Shown here one piece after another: positions 1-8,640 of a stretch of 64,000 nt of DNA. Every line of letters begins with the position of its first letter. The first letter of the stretch is position 1. A program made the translations under genes and the position numbers. Location of the stretch: NCBI RefSeq assembly GCF_042646385.1, contig NZ_JBHRTO010000001.1, forward strand, positions 124,001-188,000, read 5' to 3'. The notes beneath the pieces were generated by a model. The model saw nothing but the letters and a program-made list of their open reading frames with translations, had not been told where the DNA came from and searched no databases. The DNA comes from Cypionkella sinensis (lineage in GTDB: Bacteria > Pseudomonadota > Alphaproteobacteria > Rhodobacterales > Rhodobacteraceae).

Positions 1-163
1 CCGGGCAATCCGGCTGACCGGGCGGCGCCATGAACACCAACGTAAACCGCCCCTTGTCATTGGTGTAACGCTTGGTCTCCTCCAGCCCCAAAAGCCGGTA
101 AAACGCCATCGAGGCGTCAAGATCCAGCACCCGGACCATGGTGTGCAAATAGCGAATTGTCAT
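1..163 (-). CDS. gloA: Lactoylglutathione lyase / glyoxalase I, N-terminal part
   Basis: Only the first 54 codons are in the window; the gene runs off the left edge. The translation begins MTIRYLHTMVRVLDLDAS and continues with FYRLLGLEETKRY, the typical N-terminal betaalphabetabeta unit of glyoxalase I, including the first metal-ligand His and the FY-LG pattern. The family converts the methylglyoxal-glutathione hemithioacetal to S-lactoylglutathione in the cytoplasm. The start ATG (complement of 161-163) is preceded by a purine-rich GGAGA. A different VOC-family enzyme is possible because the C-terminal half is missing. Confidence 0.8.
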   Translation of the reverse strand, partial: MTIRYLHTMVRVLDLDASMAFYRLLGLEETKRYTNDKGRFTLVFMAPPGQPDCP

Positions 164-318
164 GTTTGTCTCCTTTGTGCGCCCGAACCTAGCAGGCATA
201 CCGCGAAAGGCGAGGGCCAGCGTGCCGTAGATTCCTGATCAGCGGAAAATCTGCCCAAAAACCCCGGCAATGCGACCAAGCCGCGCTGGCCGCTGCACGG
301 CAGCCCAACGGAAAGGTC

Positions 319-1713
319 TTAAAACTGCGAGGTGAAGCCTACCGATATATTCAGCCCGTTGCTCTCAAACCGGCTGATGTTGGATTGCGTCATCACTTTC
401 GAAACACTCAGCGTCGGTGCATAGCCCATCACGCCAATGTTCGGAAATGTCATGTCGATGCTCAGATCAAACTGTGTGTCTGTGCGCCCCTTGGTCACTT
501 GCGCCCCCAAAAGGCGGTAAATGTCGTAGTGGCTCTTACCCGCCGTCAAATTGGTAGCAAGTGTCACCGGCCCAATCGGTTTATCAAGCTTATAGCCCAG
601 ACTGGCTGAACCGCGATTGTAACTTTGGTTCATCCCTGTTCCGACCACATCGCTGATCGCCATTCCCCAAGAGAACACACCGCCGCCCAGCTGATGTTGA
701 CCCTCCAGGGACATGGCGCTGGCATCAATCGTGGAATCGCTGCGCCAAGACCGTTGCGCAGTCATCTCCACCCTGACGTTAGCCTCTGGGCGCTGCAGCA
801 GTGGTGTTGCTAGTTGCATACGCAGATATGGCCCTGCGACAGTGCCCGCCTGCCAGATTTGCCCGAGCGCCAGAGTGGTGCTGATAGGATGTTGGCTTTG
901 CGGCCACAAAAAATCCTGCGTGATGCTGAACTCGGCGGCGCTTTGGTCCAAGTCCCTGCCGCGCAGATCGGGTGCCAGCAGTTTGGCCTCATCCGACAAG
1001 AAGTTACGCGAAGCTGCGGCGCCAAAGCCCAGACTGGTCTGCGATGTGGAACTCTCTCGCAAGCGGTAAATCAGCCGCACCCGTGCATCGGCCCGCAGAC
1101 CGGACAAAGCCTGCGCCGAGCCGGACAACATGCCCAGCACGAACCAGTCGTCAATCGACAGATACTTGCTGGACGCGCCATCGTTCAGATTGTCGCTCGG
1201 TGTCAACGACAAATCTATCGCATAGCGCAGTCGCGTTTTCTCTCGTAATGCTTTGTAATCGTTTATCGTTTGCGCGCGCGCCTGCGAAGTCGGTGCGACG
1301 TCGAGCGCCCGGCGCAGCCAGAGTTGGGTCGGCAGAACACGGCCTTCCTGCAGCGCGGCCAATGCTGTGTAACGGGCAATGTCGTAACGCAGGCCATCCG
1401 GCAGACCGCGCGCCGCAACCCACGCCGCACGACCGGCTTTGCGGCCCTCGGCGGGGCGACCAAGTTGTGTCTCGGACGCAGTCATAATCAACAGCGCGTA
1501 GGGGTCGTTGGGGTCGGCCTGCAACAAGCCCGCCGCCAAAGCACGCGCCAGTTGGGCATTGCCCGACATAAGCGCTTGTCGCGCAACGACCCGGCCTTGA
1601 TCCAGCGAAAACTGCACCGTTTCCGCGGTTGCAGCGCCGCCAAAGCCAATTGCACCGGCCAAGCCAAGCCCAAGCCAAATGGCGCGGGCCCGCGACCGCA
1701 GCCCGCTTATCAC
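319..1713 (-). CDS. Slam-type outer-membrane protein (surface lipoprotein assembly modifier family)
   Basis: A 464-residue protein with a signal peptide ending in AATA before ETVQF, a TPR-like helical region (about residues 35-160, with the LARALAAGLLQADPNDPYAL pattern), and a C-terminal beta-barrel of alternating strands ending in a terminal Phe (GFTSQF). This matches the Slam/DUF560 layout: periplasmic TPR domain plus a 14-strand barrel that moves lipoproteins to the cell surface. I chose the GTG at 1711-1713 because it overlaps the lipoprotein stop as GTGA; the open frame extends 26 codons further upstream, but that part lies inside the lipoprotein gene. It is co-transcribed with a TbpB-like lipoprotein, the expected cargo. 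Family assignment is from architecture and context. Confidence 0.72.
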   Translation of the reverse strand: MISGLRSRARAIWLGLGLAGAIGFGGAATAETVQFSLDQGRVVARQALMSGNAQLARALAAGLLQADPNDPYALLIMTASETQLGRPAEGRKAGRAAWVAARGLPDGLRYDIARYTALAALQEGRVLPTQLWLRRALDVAPTSQARAQTINDYKALREKTRLRYAIDLSLTPSDNLNDGASSKYLSIDDWFVLGMLSGSAQALSGLRADARVRLIYRLRESSTSQTSLGFGAAASRNFLSDEAKLLAPDLRGRDLDQSAAEFSITQDFLWPQSQHPISTTLALGQIWQAGTVAGPYLRMQLATPLLQRPEANVRVEMTAQRSWRSDSTIDASAMSLEGQHQLGGGVFSWGMAISDVVGTGMNQSYNRGSASLGYKLDKPIGPVTLATNLTAGKSHYDIYRLLGAQVTKGRTDTQFDLSIDMTFPNIGVMGYAPTLSVSKVMTQSNISRFESNGLNISVGFTSQF

Positions 1714-2666
1714 GGCAGAGGCGTGGGATTGCACAACGGCGACTCGCCCGCCAGACCACAGCGGGGCAGGTTGAACACGCCATGCTCCCAAATACCGTTG
1801 TTGCCAGGGATCGGATTGATCACGATCGCTCCGGCCACGTCGGTTGCCCCTGCACCGCCAAAGACGCCATTCACCGTGCCGATCGCACTGCCAGAATCTG
1901 GCACATCCGGCGCGGCCGACACTTCGACATCACCAAGAAACTGCCCATTGGCCGTGATGTCCATGCGGGGGAATGAAATGTCGACCAGCCTGTCTTCATC
2001 GTCCACGACACCGTCCGCGTTCAGATCGATGCGGTTGCCCGAGGCATCCAGCAGCCAGCGGTTCGCAACGCTGCCATCCACCTGGCTGTTGACGAAGCTG
2101 GCGTTGACCAACGCATCGCCTTGGACGCGGTAAGGTCGGTTCGCCACCAATCCCGGCGGCAAGTCGCTTGTCGCGTCGCCAGGCGCGAAAATTCCGGCAT
2201 AGGTGCCCGCATAAGAGAAGGTTCCTGTCGTCGGCTTGGTAAACACGTCGAGCCGAGCAAAACTGCCACCGCCCATGTGCCGGTTCGATTGACCGCCATC
2301 CGACACTGCCGTCGCCAACAGGCTTGTGCGGGCGTTTGTAGCGACCAGCGCAATATAAGACCGCTGCGTGATCCGGTTCTGATAGGTGTAAGCCTCGTAT
2401 CCAGCGACATCCAGCGAGCCATTCCGCACGAAGGGGACATTGGCAGTATTGCCGGCAAGGCCGTCGATGTTCATCGTCAGCGATCCCGCCCCATCGGGAT
2501 TATAAGTGACCGAGCGCAAATCCACCGCAACCTTCGGATCAACCGTTACGGGCGCGTCAGGATCGGTTGGGTCGGTCGGGTCCACAGGAGGCGTGTCGAC
2601 AAACGGGTTGCCGCCACAAGCTGTCAACATCAGCGCCGCAGCGAACAACAGAGTAAACGGTTTCAT
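1710..2666 (-). CDS. Lipoprotein with transferrin-binding-protein-like beta-barrel (putative Slam substrate)
   Basis: A 318-residue lipoprotein: short signal MKPFTLLFAAALMLTAC with lipobox LTAC (Cys17), then a Pro/Asp-rich tether (PPVDPTDPTDPDAP) and a domain with the TbpB C-lobe signature: GTFSYAGTYAGIF, later a strand ending GTVNGVFGG and DVAGAIVI. Such proteins are surface-anchored binders whose adjacent Slam exports them. A Ca-loop-like DLNADGVVDDED lies around residue 220. The ATG at 2664-2666 is preferred over a GTG four codons upstream because it places the lipobox normally and is preceded by GGGG. The ligand is unknown; nothing here indicates transferrin itself. The gene overlaps the Slam gene by 4 bp. 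Confidence 0.72.
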   Translation of the reverse strand: MKPFTLLFAAALMLTACGGNPFVDTPPVDPTDPTDPDAPVTVDPKVAVDLRSVTYNPDGAGSLTMNIDGLAGNTANVPFVRNGSLDVAGYEAYTYQNRITQRSYIALVATNARTSLLATAVSDGGQSNRHMGGGSFARLDVFTKPTTGTFSYAGTYAGIFAPGDATSDLPPGLVANRPYRVQGDALVNASFVNSQVDGSVANRWLLDASGNRIDLNADGVVDDEDRLVDISFPRMDITANGQFLGDVEVSAAPDVPDSGSAIGTVNGVFGGAGATDVAGAIVINPIPGNNGIWEHGVFNLPRCGLAGESPLCNPTPLP

Positions 2667-2914
2667 CAACGGCCCCACGCTTCACGAAAATCACATCAAC
2701 TTTGCGTGCAAAACCCTTGAAAGTCAAAGCGGATTCGACTTTGCCGCGCAATCTTTGCCTGCTGTGCCCGCCCCGCATCACCCAGCCCTGCCGCAGCTTC
2801 ACACTTGGCGCGCGGCACGGACTATGCCTATATGTAGTTAACCCAATGCCGCACCCGACAACAGCTTGTCTCGCGCGGCAGGATCATGCCGCAAAGCTGA
2901 AACGGAAAACCGAC

Positions 2915-3748
2915 GTGCACACCTATCTCGACGCCCTGCGCACCGTTCTGGCCGAGGGCCAGTCCTCCACCGATCGCACCGGCACGGGGACGATTTCGCA
3001 TTTCGGGATGCAATGCCGCTATGATCTCTCACAGGGCTTTCCGCTGGTCACCACCAAGAAACTGCACCTGAAATCTATCATCCACGAGCTTTTGTGGTTC
3101 CTGAACGGCGACACTAACATTGGCTATCTCAAGGCCAATGGAGTCAGCATCTGGGATGAATGGGCTGACGCGAACGGCGATCTTGGCCCAGTTTACGGCG
3201 CGCAGTGGCGGCGGTTTCCCAAACTCACCCCGGCGGGCGCTGATGCCAGCGGCCGGGCGATCTATTACGCCGACAGCGTGGATCAGATCGCCGATCTGGT
3301 CACAGCGATTCGCAAAACCCCCGACAGCCGCCGTCTGATCGTCTCGGCTTGGAACCCCGGCGAGGTGCCGAATATGGCGCTGCCGCCCTGTCATACCCTG
3401 TGGCAAGTGCGCATCGCCGGGCGCAAACTGCATCTGCAACTCTATCAACGCTCGGCCGATATGTTCCTGGGCGTGCCGTTCAACATCGCCTCTTACGCGC
3501 TGCTGCAAATGATGCTCGCGCATGTGACGGGGTATGAGTCGGGCGATTTCATTCACACCATGGGCGACGCGCATATCTACACCAACCATCTGGAACAGGT
3601 GCAAACCCAACTGGCGCGCACGCCGAAACCGCTGCCCACCCTGCGCATCAAGCGCCAAGTCGCCTCGATCTTCGATTTTAAATATGAGGATTTTGAGGTG
3701 CTGAACTACGATCCCGATCCGGCGATCAGAGCCCCGGTGGCCGTCTGA
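2915..3748 (+). CDS. thyA: Thymidylate synthase
   Basis: Converts dUMP to dTMP with methylene-tetrahydrofolate in the cytoplasm. The 277-residue protein carries the full ThyA pattern: STDRTGTGT near the N-terminus, the HELLWFL-GDTNIGYL region, RRLIVSAWNP, the catalytic Cys in MALPPCHTLWQ, and DAHIYTNH. The usual family start (M/V-HTYLDALR) corresponds to the GTG at 2915; an open frame extends 71 codons upstream but has no ThyA similarity. Its stop overlaps the folA ATG (TGATG), so thymidylate synthesis and recycling of the dihydrofolate it produces are coupled in one operon. Confidence 0.97.
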   Translation: MHTYLDALRTVLAEGQSSTDRTGTGTISHFGMQCRYDLSQGFPLVTTKKLHLKSIIHELLWFLNGDTNIGYLKANGVSIWDEWADANGDLGPVYGAQWRRFPKLTPAGADASGRAIYYADSVDQIADLVTAIRKTPDSRRLIVSAWNPGEVPNMALPPCHTLWQVRIAGRKLHLQLYQRSADMFLGVPFNIASYALLQMMLAHVTGYESGDFIHTMGDAHIYTNHLEQVQTQLARTPKPLPTLRIKRQVASIFDFKYEDFEVLNYDPDPAIRAPVAV

Positions 3749-4224
3749 TGCTCAGCCTCGTCGTCGCCCGCGCCCGCAATGGGGCTATCGGCAAAGACAA
3801 CCAGATCCCGTGGCACGCGCCCGAGGATCTGGCGTTCTTTAAACGCGAAACCACCGGCGGGGCCATCATCATGGGCCGCAAGACCTGGGAAAGCCTGCCG
3901 TTCAAGCCCCTGAAAAACCGCCTGAATTGCGTGGTCTCGTCAGACACCTCCCTCACCGAGCATGTCTTCGCCACCCCCGAAGCCGCGCTGGAATTCGCCC
4001 GCGCGCAAGGCTACGCGCGCAGCTACGGCATCGGCGGCGCGGGCATCTACCGCGCGCTGCTGCCGCTGGCCGATCGCCTGCTGATCACAGAAGTCAGCCT
4101 CGACATCCCCGATGCCGACGCGTTCTTCCCCGATTTCGACCCGAAAGACTGGCACCAACGCCCCGCCATCCCGCTGCGCGCGCAAAACCCCAGCTGCACC
4201 GCCACCGAATACCTGCGCCGCTAA
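3748..4224 (+). CDS. folA: Dihydrofolate reductase
   Basis: Reduces dihydrofolate to tetrahydrofolate with NADPH. The 158-residue sequence has the expected N-terminus MLSLVVARARNGAIGKDNQIPW, in which the conserved Trp is followed by H, the NADPH-binding MGRKTWESLP, and IGGAGIYRALL. Normal family length. Its ATG overlaps the thyA stop, so translation is probably coupled. It ends just before a GC-rich hairpin and is convergent with the ynj operon. Confidence 0.97.
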   Translation: MLSLVVARARNGAIGKDNQIPWHAPEDLAFFKRETTGGAIIMGRKTWESLPFKPLKNRLNCVVSSDTSLTEHVFATPEAALEFARAQGYARSYGIGGAGIYRALLPLADRLLITEVSLDIPDADAFFPDFDPKDWHQRPAIPLRAQNPSCTATEYLRR

Positions 4225-4278
4225 ACCCCTAAACTTTATCTAAAATTATCATCCTCTGCGCCTAAATATCCTCGGGGT

Positions 4279-4296
4279 CCGGGGGCGAGCCCCCGG
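4279..4296. terminator. GC-rich hairpin between convergent folA and ynjD
   Basis: CCGGGGGC-GA-GCCCCCGG, a perfect 8-bp stem with a 2-base spacer, lies between the two stop codons. It has no T-run on either strand, so it may be a transcription barrier or a repeat unit rather than a classical terminator. The flank TAAATATCCTCGGGGTCC looks like a recurring intergenic module, but no second copy is in this window. Confidence 0.5.
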
Positions 4297-4318
4297 CGGC
4301 CAGTCCCAAAACCCGTCC

Positions 4319-4948
4319 TCACAATTCCACCACCGCCCCGCCCGCAGCCCCCGCATCGGCCGGATCATGCGTCACCATCAACGTCGCAATCCCGCGCGCC
4401 TTCACATGGCCAAACACAAACCCCCGCATCTCGGCACGCAAACTCGCGTCCAGCTTGGAAAACGGCTCGTCCAGCAGCAACGCCTGCGGCTCGGCCAACA
4501 AGGCCCGCATCAGCGCCGCGCGCGCCTCCTGCCCGCCCGACAGCGTCGCGGGGTCGCGCGCAAAAAGCCCTTCTAACCCCGCCTGCGCCAAAGCCGCCTC
4601 GACCGCCGCCCGCCGCTCAGCCCGCCCGCGCAAGGTAGCAGGCAAGCCGAACGCCAGATTATCGCCCAAGCACAGATGCGGAAACAGCAGCGCATCCTGA
4701 AACATCACCCCGATGCGGCGCGCCTCGGCGGGCAGGGCGGTCACATCGCGCCCCATCACCAACACCCGGCCAGTGCAGGAAAATCCATGCGCCAGATGGC
4801 CGCCAATCGCATCCAGCAAGGTGGATTTCCCCACGCCGGAAGCCCCCATCACCACCGCCACAGCCCCGCACTCCACCCGCAGATCCAGCGGAGCGAACAG
4901 CGCCGCACCACCGCGCTGCACGGCCAATCCCTGCAACTCCAGACTCAT
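4319..4948 (-). CDS. ynjD: ABC transporter ATP-binding protein, YnjD type
   Basis: A 209-residue ATPase with Walker A GASGVGKST, Q-loop MFQDALLFPHL, signature LSGGQEARAALMRALL, Walker B ALLLDEPF and switch His in MVTHDPADA. It energises the YnjC permease. The start MSLELQG is fixed by a 4-bp ATGA overlap with the permease stop; a much longer open frame upstream is only a shadow of the permease gene. Last gene of a ynjF-B-C-D operon. The substrate of YnjBCD is not established. Confidence 0.85.
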   Translation of the reverse strand: MSLELQGLAVQRGGAALFAPLDLRVECGAVAVVMGASGVGKSTLLDAIGGHLAHGFSCTGRVLVMGRDVTALPAEARRIGVMFQDALLFPHLCLGDNLAFGLPATLRGRAERRAAVEAALAQAGLEGLFARDPATLSGGQEARAALMRALLAEPQALLLDEPFSKLDASLRAEMRGFVFGHVKARGIATLMVTHDPADAGAAGGAVVEL

Positions 4949-6621
4949 ACCGCCCCCCCGCGCAAATCGCGTCTGTCGCGATGCCACCACGCCGGGATCA
5001 GGGCAGCCAAGCCATAGGCCGCAAAGGGCAGGGCGGCTTGCAGGCTGGCATAAACCCCCGTCACCCGCCGATCCGAGCCGGATGAAAGCGTCACCGCCTC
5101 GGTCGTCAGCGTCGCAATCCGCCCCGCGCCCAGAAACAGCGTCGGCAGATATTGCGCCACCGAAACCGCAACGCCAATCGCCGCCGCCGTCAGGATCGGG
5201 CGCAGCAGCATCGGCAACCGCAGCGCAAACAGCCGCCGCCAGCGCCCGGCACCCAAGGCCGCCCCCACCCGCAACAACCGCGCATCCAGCGCCCGCCACG
5301 ACTCGGACAGCGCAATCATCACATAGGGAAACACGAACAAAAGCTGGCCCCAGATCACCGCTGCATAACCGCCCGCCACGCCCGCGCGCAGGAACACCAC
5401 GTTCAAGCCATACAGAAAGCCGATCTGCGGCACCAGCAGCGGCAGATAGATCAGCGCCTCGGCCCAAGGCGCGCGGGCGCGGTCCTCCTCGGCTTCCAGC
5501 CAACAGATCGCCAGCACCAGCGCCAGCGTCACCGTCACCGCCGCCAGAACCAGCGTGTGCAGCATCGCCATGCGCCAATCCGCCCGCATCCACAGCGCGC
5601 CCGACCACCCCTCTGGCCACAGCATCGGGAAAGACCACCGCCACGCCAGCGACCATACCAGCAGCGACAGCAGCGCCAGCGTTGCCAAGGCCATCAGCCC
5701 CCCCACGCCACCCTGCGCCACCCGCAAACCCGGCCCCCAAGACCAACCCCGCCCGCCGCGCCGCAGCCACCACAGCCCCACGCGGCGGAGCACAACCTCG
5801 GCCCCACACAGCGCGGCAACCGCCTCCACCACCACAGCCGTCTGCACCAGCGCCCCGGCCGCGGCAGGCAAGATCATCGCCACATCTGCGGCGTTGAACC
5901 AGCGCACCACCGCCACAGCCAAAGTCGGCGGGTTCGACGGCCCCAAAATCACCGCCATATCCACCACCGACAACCCATAGGCCAGCACCACCCAAACCGG
6001 CAGCCGGATAAGCGGCCAAAGCTGCGGCCAGATCACCTTGATCCACACCACGCCGGGCGCATAGCCCATCGCCCGCCCCACCGCCATCTGCCGCGCCACC
6101 GGCAACTGGCTCAGGCCCGAGGCCATCACCAGCAGCAGAAACGGCAGTTCTTTCACCACCAGCCCCAGCAGCAGCGCCATGCCCCAACCGTCATGCACGC
6201 TGGCCATACCGGGCGGCTGATCCCAGCCGAGTAGGGCGGCGAACACCCGCGCGATCCAGCCCGAGGGTGCCAGCACAAACGCCAGCCCCACCGCCATCGC
6301 CGCATGCGGCACCGCGAGGAACGGCGCAAGCCAGCGCATCCGCCCAGCCCCCGCCGCACAAAACCCCACCGCCAAGGCAAGGGCCACCAACGTCGCCCCC
6401 ACCCCCGTCACCAGCGTCAACCGCAGGCTTGTCACAAACCCCGGCTGATCCAGCAGCATCCGCCAAGGCTCCAGCGACCAACCCGCATATCCCAGCGCGG
6501 GCAATTGGCCAAAGGCCGCGCGTGTGGTTTCCGCCAACCCCACCACAATCGGCGCGATCAGCCCCAGCAGCACGACCGCCAGCACAGTGCCGCGCAGAAT
6601 GGGGCCGCGCAGGTGCCTCAT
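4945..6621 (-). CDS. ynjC: ABC transporter permease, duplicated-domain YnjC type
   Basis: A 558-residue inner-membrane protein with two tandem binding-protein-dependent permease domains (each about six hydrophobic segments, EAA loops around GRAMGYAPGVVWIKVIWPQ and GAALGAGRWRRLFALRLPM), like ThiP/YnjC. The start ATG (6619-6621) overlaps the ynjB stop as ATGA; the seven extra upstream codons lie inside ynjB. The single polypeptide can form the whole channel with two YnjD subunits. Confidence 0.85.
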   Translation of the reverse strand: MRHLRGPILRGTVLAVVLLGLIAPIVVGLAETTRAAFGQLPALGYAGWSLEPWRMLLDQPGFVTSLRLTLVTGVGATLVALALAVGFCAAGAGRMRWLAPFLAVPHAAMAVGLAFVLAPSGWIARVFAALLGWDQPPGMASVHDGWGMALLLGLVVKELPFLLLVMASGLSQLPVARQMAVGRAMGYAPGVVWIKVIWPQLWPLIRLPVWVVLAYGLSVVDMAVILGPSNPPTLAVAVVRWFNAADVAMILPAAAGALVQTAVVVEAVAALCGAEVVLRRVGLWWLRRGGRGWSWGPGLRVAQGGVGGLMALATLALLSLLVWSLAWRWSFPMLWPEGWSGALWMRADWRMAMLHTLVLAAVTVTLALVLAICWLEAEEDRARAPWAEALIYLPLLVPQIGFLYGLNVVFLRAGVAGGYAAVIWGQLLFVFPYVMIALSESWRALDARLLRVGAALGAGRWRRLFALRLPMLLRPILTAAAIGVAVSVAQYLPTLFLGAGRIATLTTEAVTLSSGSDRRVTGVYASLQAALPFAAYGLAALIPAWWHRDRRDLRGGAV

Positions 6622-7802
6622 TTGGTGTAACGCTTGGCCCATTCGTCAACCAGCCGCGTCATCCAGCTCGCGTGCGGCTCCAGCAGCACCGGCCCGAGAC
6701 CCTCAAGCGCCGGCAAAGCCTCAGCCTTCGGCAGCGCCGCAAAGGCCGCAGCCCCTGCGCCATCCAGCTTGGCCGGATCCAGCACCGAGAACGAGCCCAG
6801 CACCGAAATATCCTGCATATGCGCCTGAGTCGCAGGATCCAGCAGGAAGTTCGCCACCACCTCCGCCCCCGCCGCATGGGCGGCATTATACGGGATCGCC
6901 ACAAAGCTGATGTTGCCAATGCTCCCCGCCTTCGGCACGAACACCCGCGCCGTCGCAGGCAACGTGCCCTCGGCAATCGCGGCGGCGGTCGAGGCCGGAT
7001 CGAACGACGTCGACACATCGACCTCGCCATCGTTCAGCATCTGGTTCTGCACCTCGGCGCTGGCTGGAAAGGTCGCCCCCTCTTGCCACAGGTTTGGCCG
7101 CAGCGCGTCATACCACGCCCACAGCGGCGCACTGGCCGCCGCAAAAGCCGCATCCGTCACCGGCTGCTGCAACACGGCCGGATCAGGCGCCATCTCGATC
7201 AACGCCTGCTTCAGAAACGTCGCCCCCATGAAATTCGACGGATCAGGATGCGTCAGCCGCCCCTTATGCGCCGCCGCCCAATCCACAAACCCCGCCATCG
7301 TATCCGGCAGATCGCTGACCTTGGCGCTGTCATAGCTGAACACGAACTTCGCCAGCCGCCACGGGCTTTCCATCCCCTCGACTGGCACCGTGAAATCCAC
7401 CGAAGCCGCCGACCCTGCACTCAGATCAAGATACTTGGCATTCGGCAAATCGGCCACGAACGGCCCATGCAGCAAGCCCTGATCCTTCATCGCCAGAAAA
7501 TTCGGGCCGTTGATCCAGATCATGTCAACCGAACCGCCGGTATCCTGACCCGCCGCCTTTTCTGCGATCACCCGCGTCACCGCCTCGGCGGTATCGCTCA
7601 GCTTCACCTGCTCGACCTTGACGCCATATTGCGCCTCGGTCTGCGTGCCGACCCAAGCGATGAAGGCATTGGTGCGCGCATCGCCGCCCCAAGCGTTAAA
7701 ATACACCGTCTGGCCCTTGGCGGCCTCAAGCGTCTGCGCCCAATCGGCCAGCGCAGGCGTGGCAAACATCAACGGCAGCAAGGCCAGCAGTGATCTCTTC
7801 AT
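6618..7802 (-). CDS. ynjB: Periplasmic solute-binding protein, YnjB type
   Basis: A 394-residue secreted protein with signal peptide MKRSLLALLPLMFATPALA, then the extracellular solute-binding fold with VYFNAWGGDARTNAFIAWV, a hallmark of the YnjB/thiamine-binding-like family, and DMIWINGPNFLAMK. The ATG at 7800-7802 has an ideal AGGAG 6 bases upstream; the longer frame starts without one. It should capture the still unknown substrate of YnjC-YnjD. It lies 58 bp downstream of ynjF on the same strand, so one transcript is likely. Confidence 0.87.
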   Translation of the reverse strand: MKRSLLALLPLMFATPALADWAQTLEAAKGQTVYFNAWGGDARTNAFIAWVGTQTEAQYGVKVEQVKLSDTAEAVTRVIAEKAAGQDTGGSVDMIWINGPNFLAMKDQGLLHGPFVADLPNAKYLDLSAGSAASVDFTVPVEGMESPWRLAKFVFSYDSAKVSDLPDTMAGFVDWAAAHKGRLTHPDPSNFMGATFLKQALIEMAPDPAVLQQPVTDAAFAAASAPLWAWYDALRPNLWQEGATFPASAEVQNQMLNDGEVDVSTSFDPASTAAAIAEGTLPATARVFVPKAGSIGNISFVAIPYNAAHAAGAEVVANFLLDPATQAHMQDISVLGSFSVLDPAKLDGAGAAAFAALPKAEALPALEGLGPVLLEPHASWMTRLVDEWAKRYTK

Positions 7803-7860
7803 CGCAACTCCTGTTGTCAAAATCCGAATTATATCAACCCGATATAGCCTGCAGGCCGCA

Positions 7861-8463
7861 TCAGGCAAAGGCTTGCCACCCCATGCGCCAGCGCAACGCC
7901 GTCGTCACACAGCACAGCGCCGCATAAACATAGGCCAGCGGCGCGAACCACGCAGCGAACAGCGCCATCAGCACGAAAACCGCAATGGTCTCAAACCCTT
8001 CGGTCAACCCGCCCAGATAGTAAATCCCCTTGCTGGGATAGTCCCGCGCCGTTAACCCCCGCCGCGCCGCAATGCTGGCAAATGCCAGAAATGACGATCC
8101 GGTGCCGACAAAACTTGCGATCAGCACCGCCGCCGCCAAGGCATTGGCCTCCGGATCAGCCAGCGCAAACCCCAACGGAAACAGCGCGTAGAACACGAAA
8201 TCCAAGGCAATATCCAGAAACGCCCCGCGATCCGTAGCCCCCCTGATCCGCGCCACCGCCCCGTCCAAGCCATCCGCCACCCGGTTCAGCGCCAACAACA
8301 CCAGCGCCAGCCCAAAATGCCCAAAGGCCAGCGCAGGCACACACAGCGCGCCCAGCACAAACCCGGTGATCGAGACCTGATCCGCCGTCACCCGGCCTGC
8401 CAGCCACAGCGCAGGCCGCCGCAGCAACCGATGCTGCATCGGCAAAAGTCTGGCATCAATCAT
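7861..8463 (-). CDS. ynjF: CDP-alcohol phosphatidyltransferase family membrane enzyme, YnjF type
   Basis: A 200-residue polytopic protein with the complete CDP-alcohol phosphotransferase motif (D-G-L-D-G-A-V-A-R, then G-AFLD-IALD, residues about 70-95), which binds two metal ions and a CDP-linked substrate. Several hydrophobic helices follow. The start ATG (8461-8463) is preceded by GGAGGGACC. Its product should be a phospholipid or phospho-alcohol, but the specific alcohol cannot be read from sequence. E. coli also has ynjF near ynjBCD, so the pairing is conserved over a long distance. Confidence 0.83.
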   Translation of the reverse strand: MIDARLLPMQHRLLRRPALWLAGRVTADQVSITGFVLGALCVPALAFGHFGLALVLLALNRVADGLDGAVARIRGATDRGAFLDIALDFVFYALFPLGFALADPEANALAAAVLIASFVGTGSSFLAFASIAARRGLTARDYPSKGIYYLGGLTEGFETIAVFVLMALFAAWFAPLAYVYAALCCVTTALRWRMGWQAFA

Positions 8464-8640
8464 CGGTCCCTCCTGCTCCTCGGCCACCATAGCCACCGCC
8501 ATCGCTCAGGCCCGAGTGTTTTTCGCCCCGATGCCAAAAACGTGAGCAAGATTCCAATCGGCACCAAAACACTATAAATTCGCCACAGTGTTCGGCCTTT
8601 GCTCCGCTGTGGTAAGGCTTGTAAAACCGCAGGGGTATCC

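Noticed and set aside
4949..6187. Long minus-strand frame joined to ynjD (622 residues)
   Set aside because: The upstream part is a Gly/Ala-rich shadow of the ynjC permease; ynjD has a clear start with ATGA overlap.
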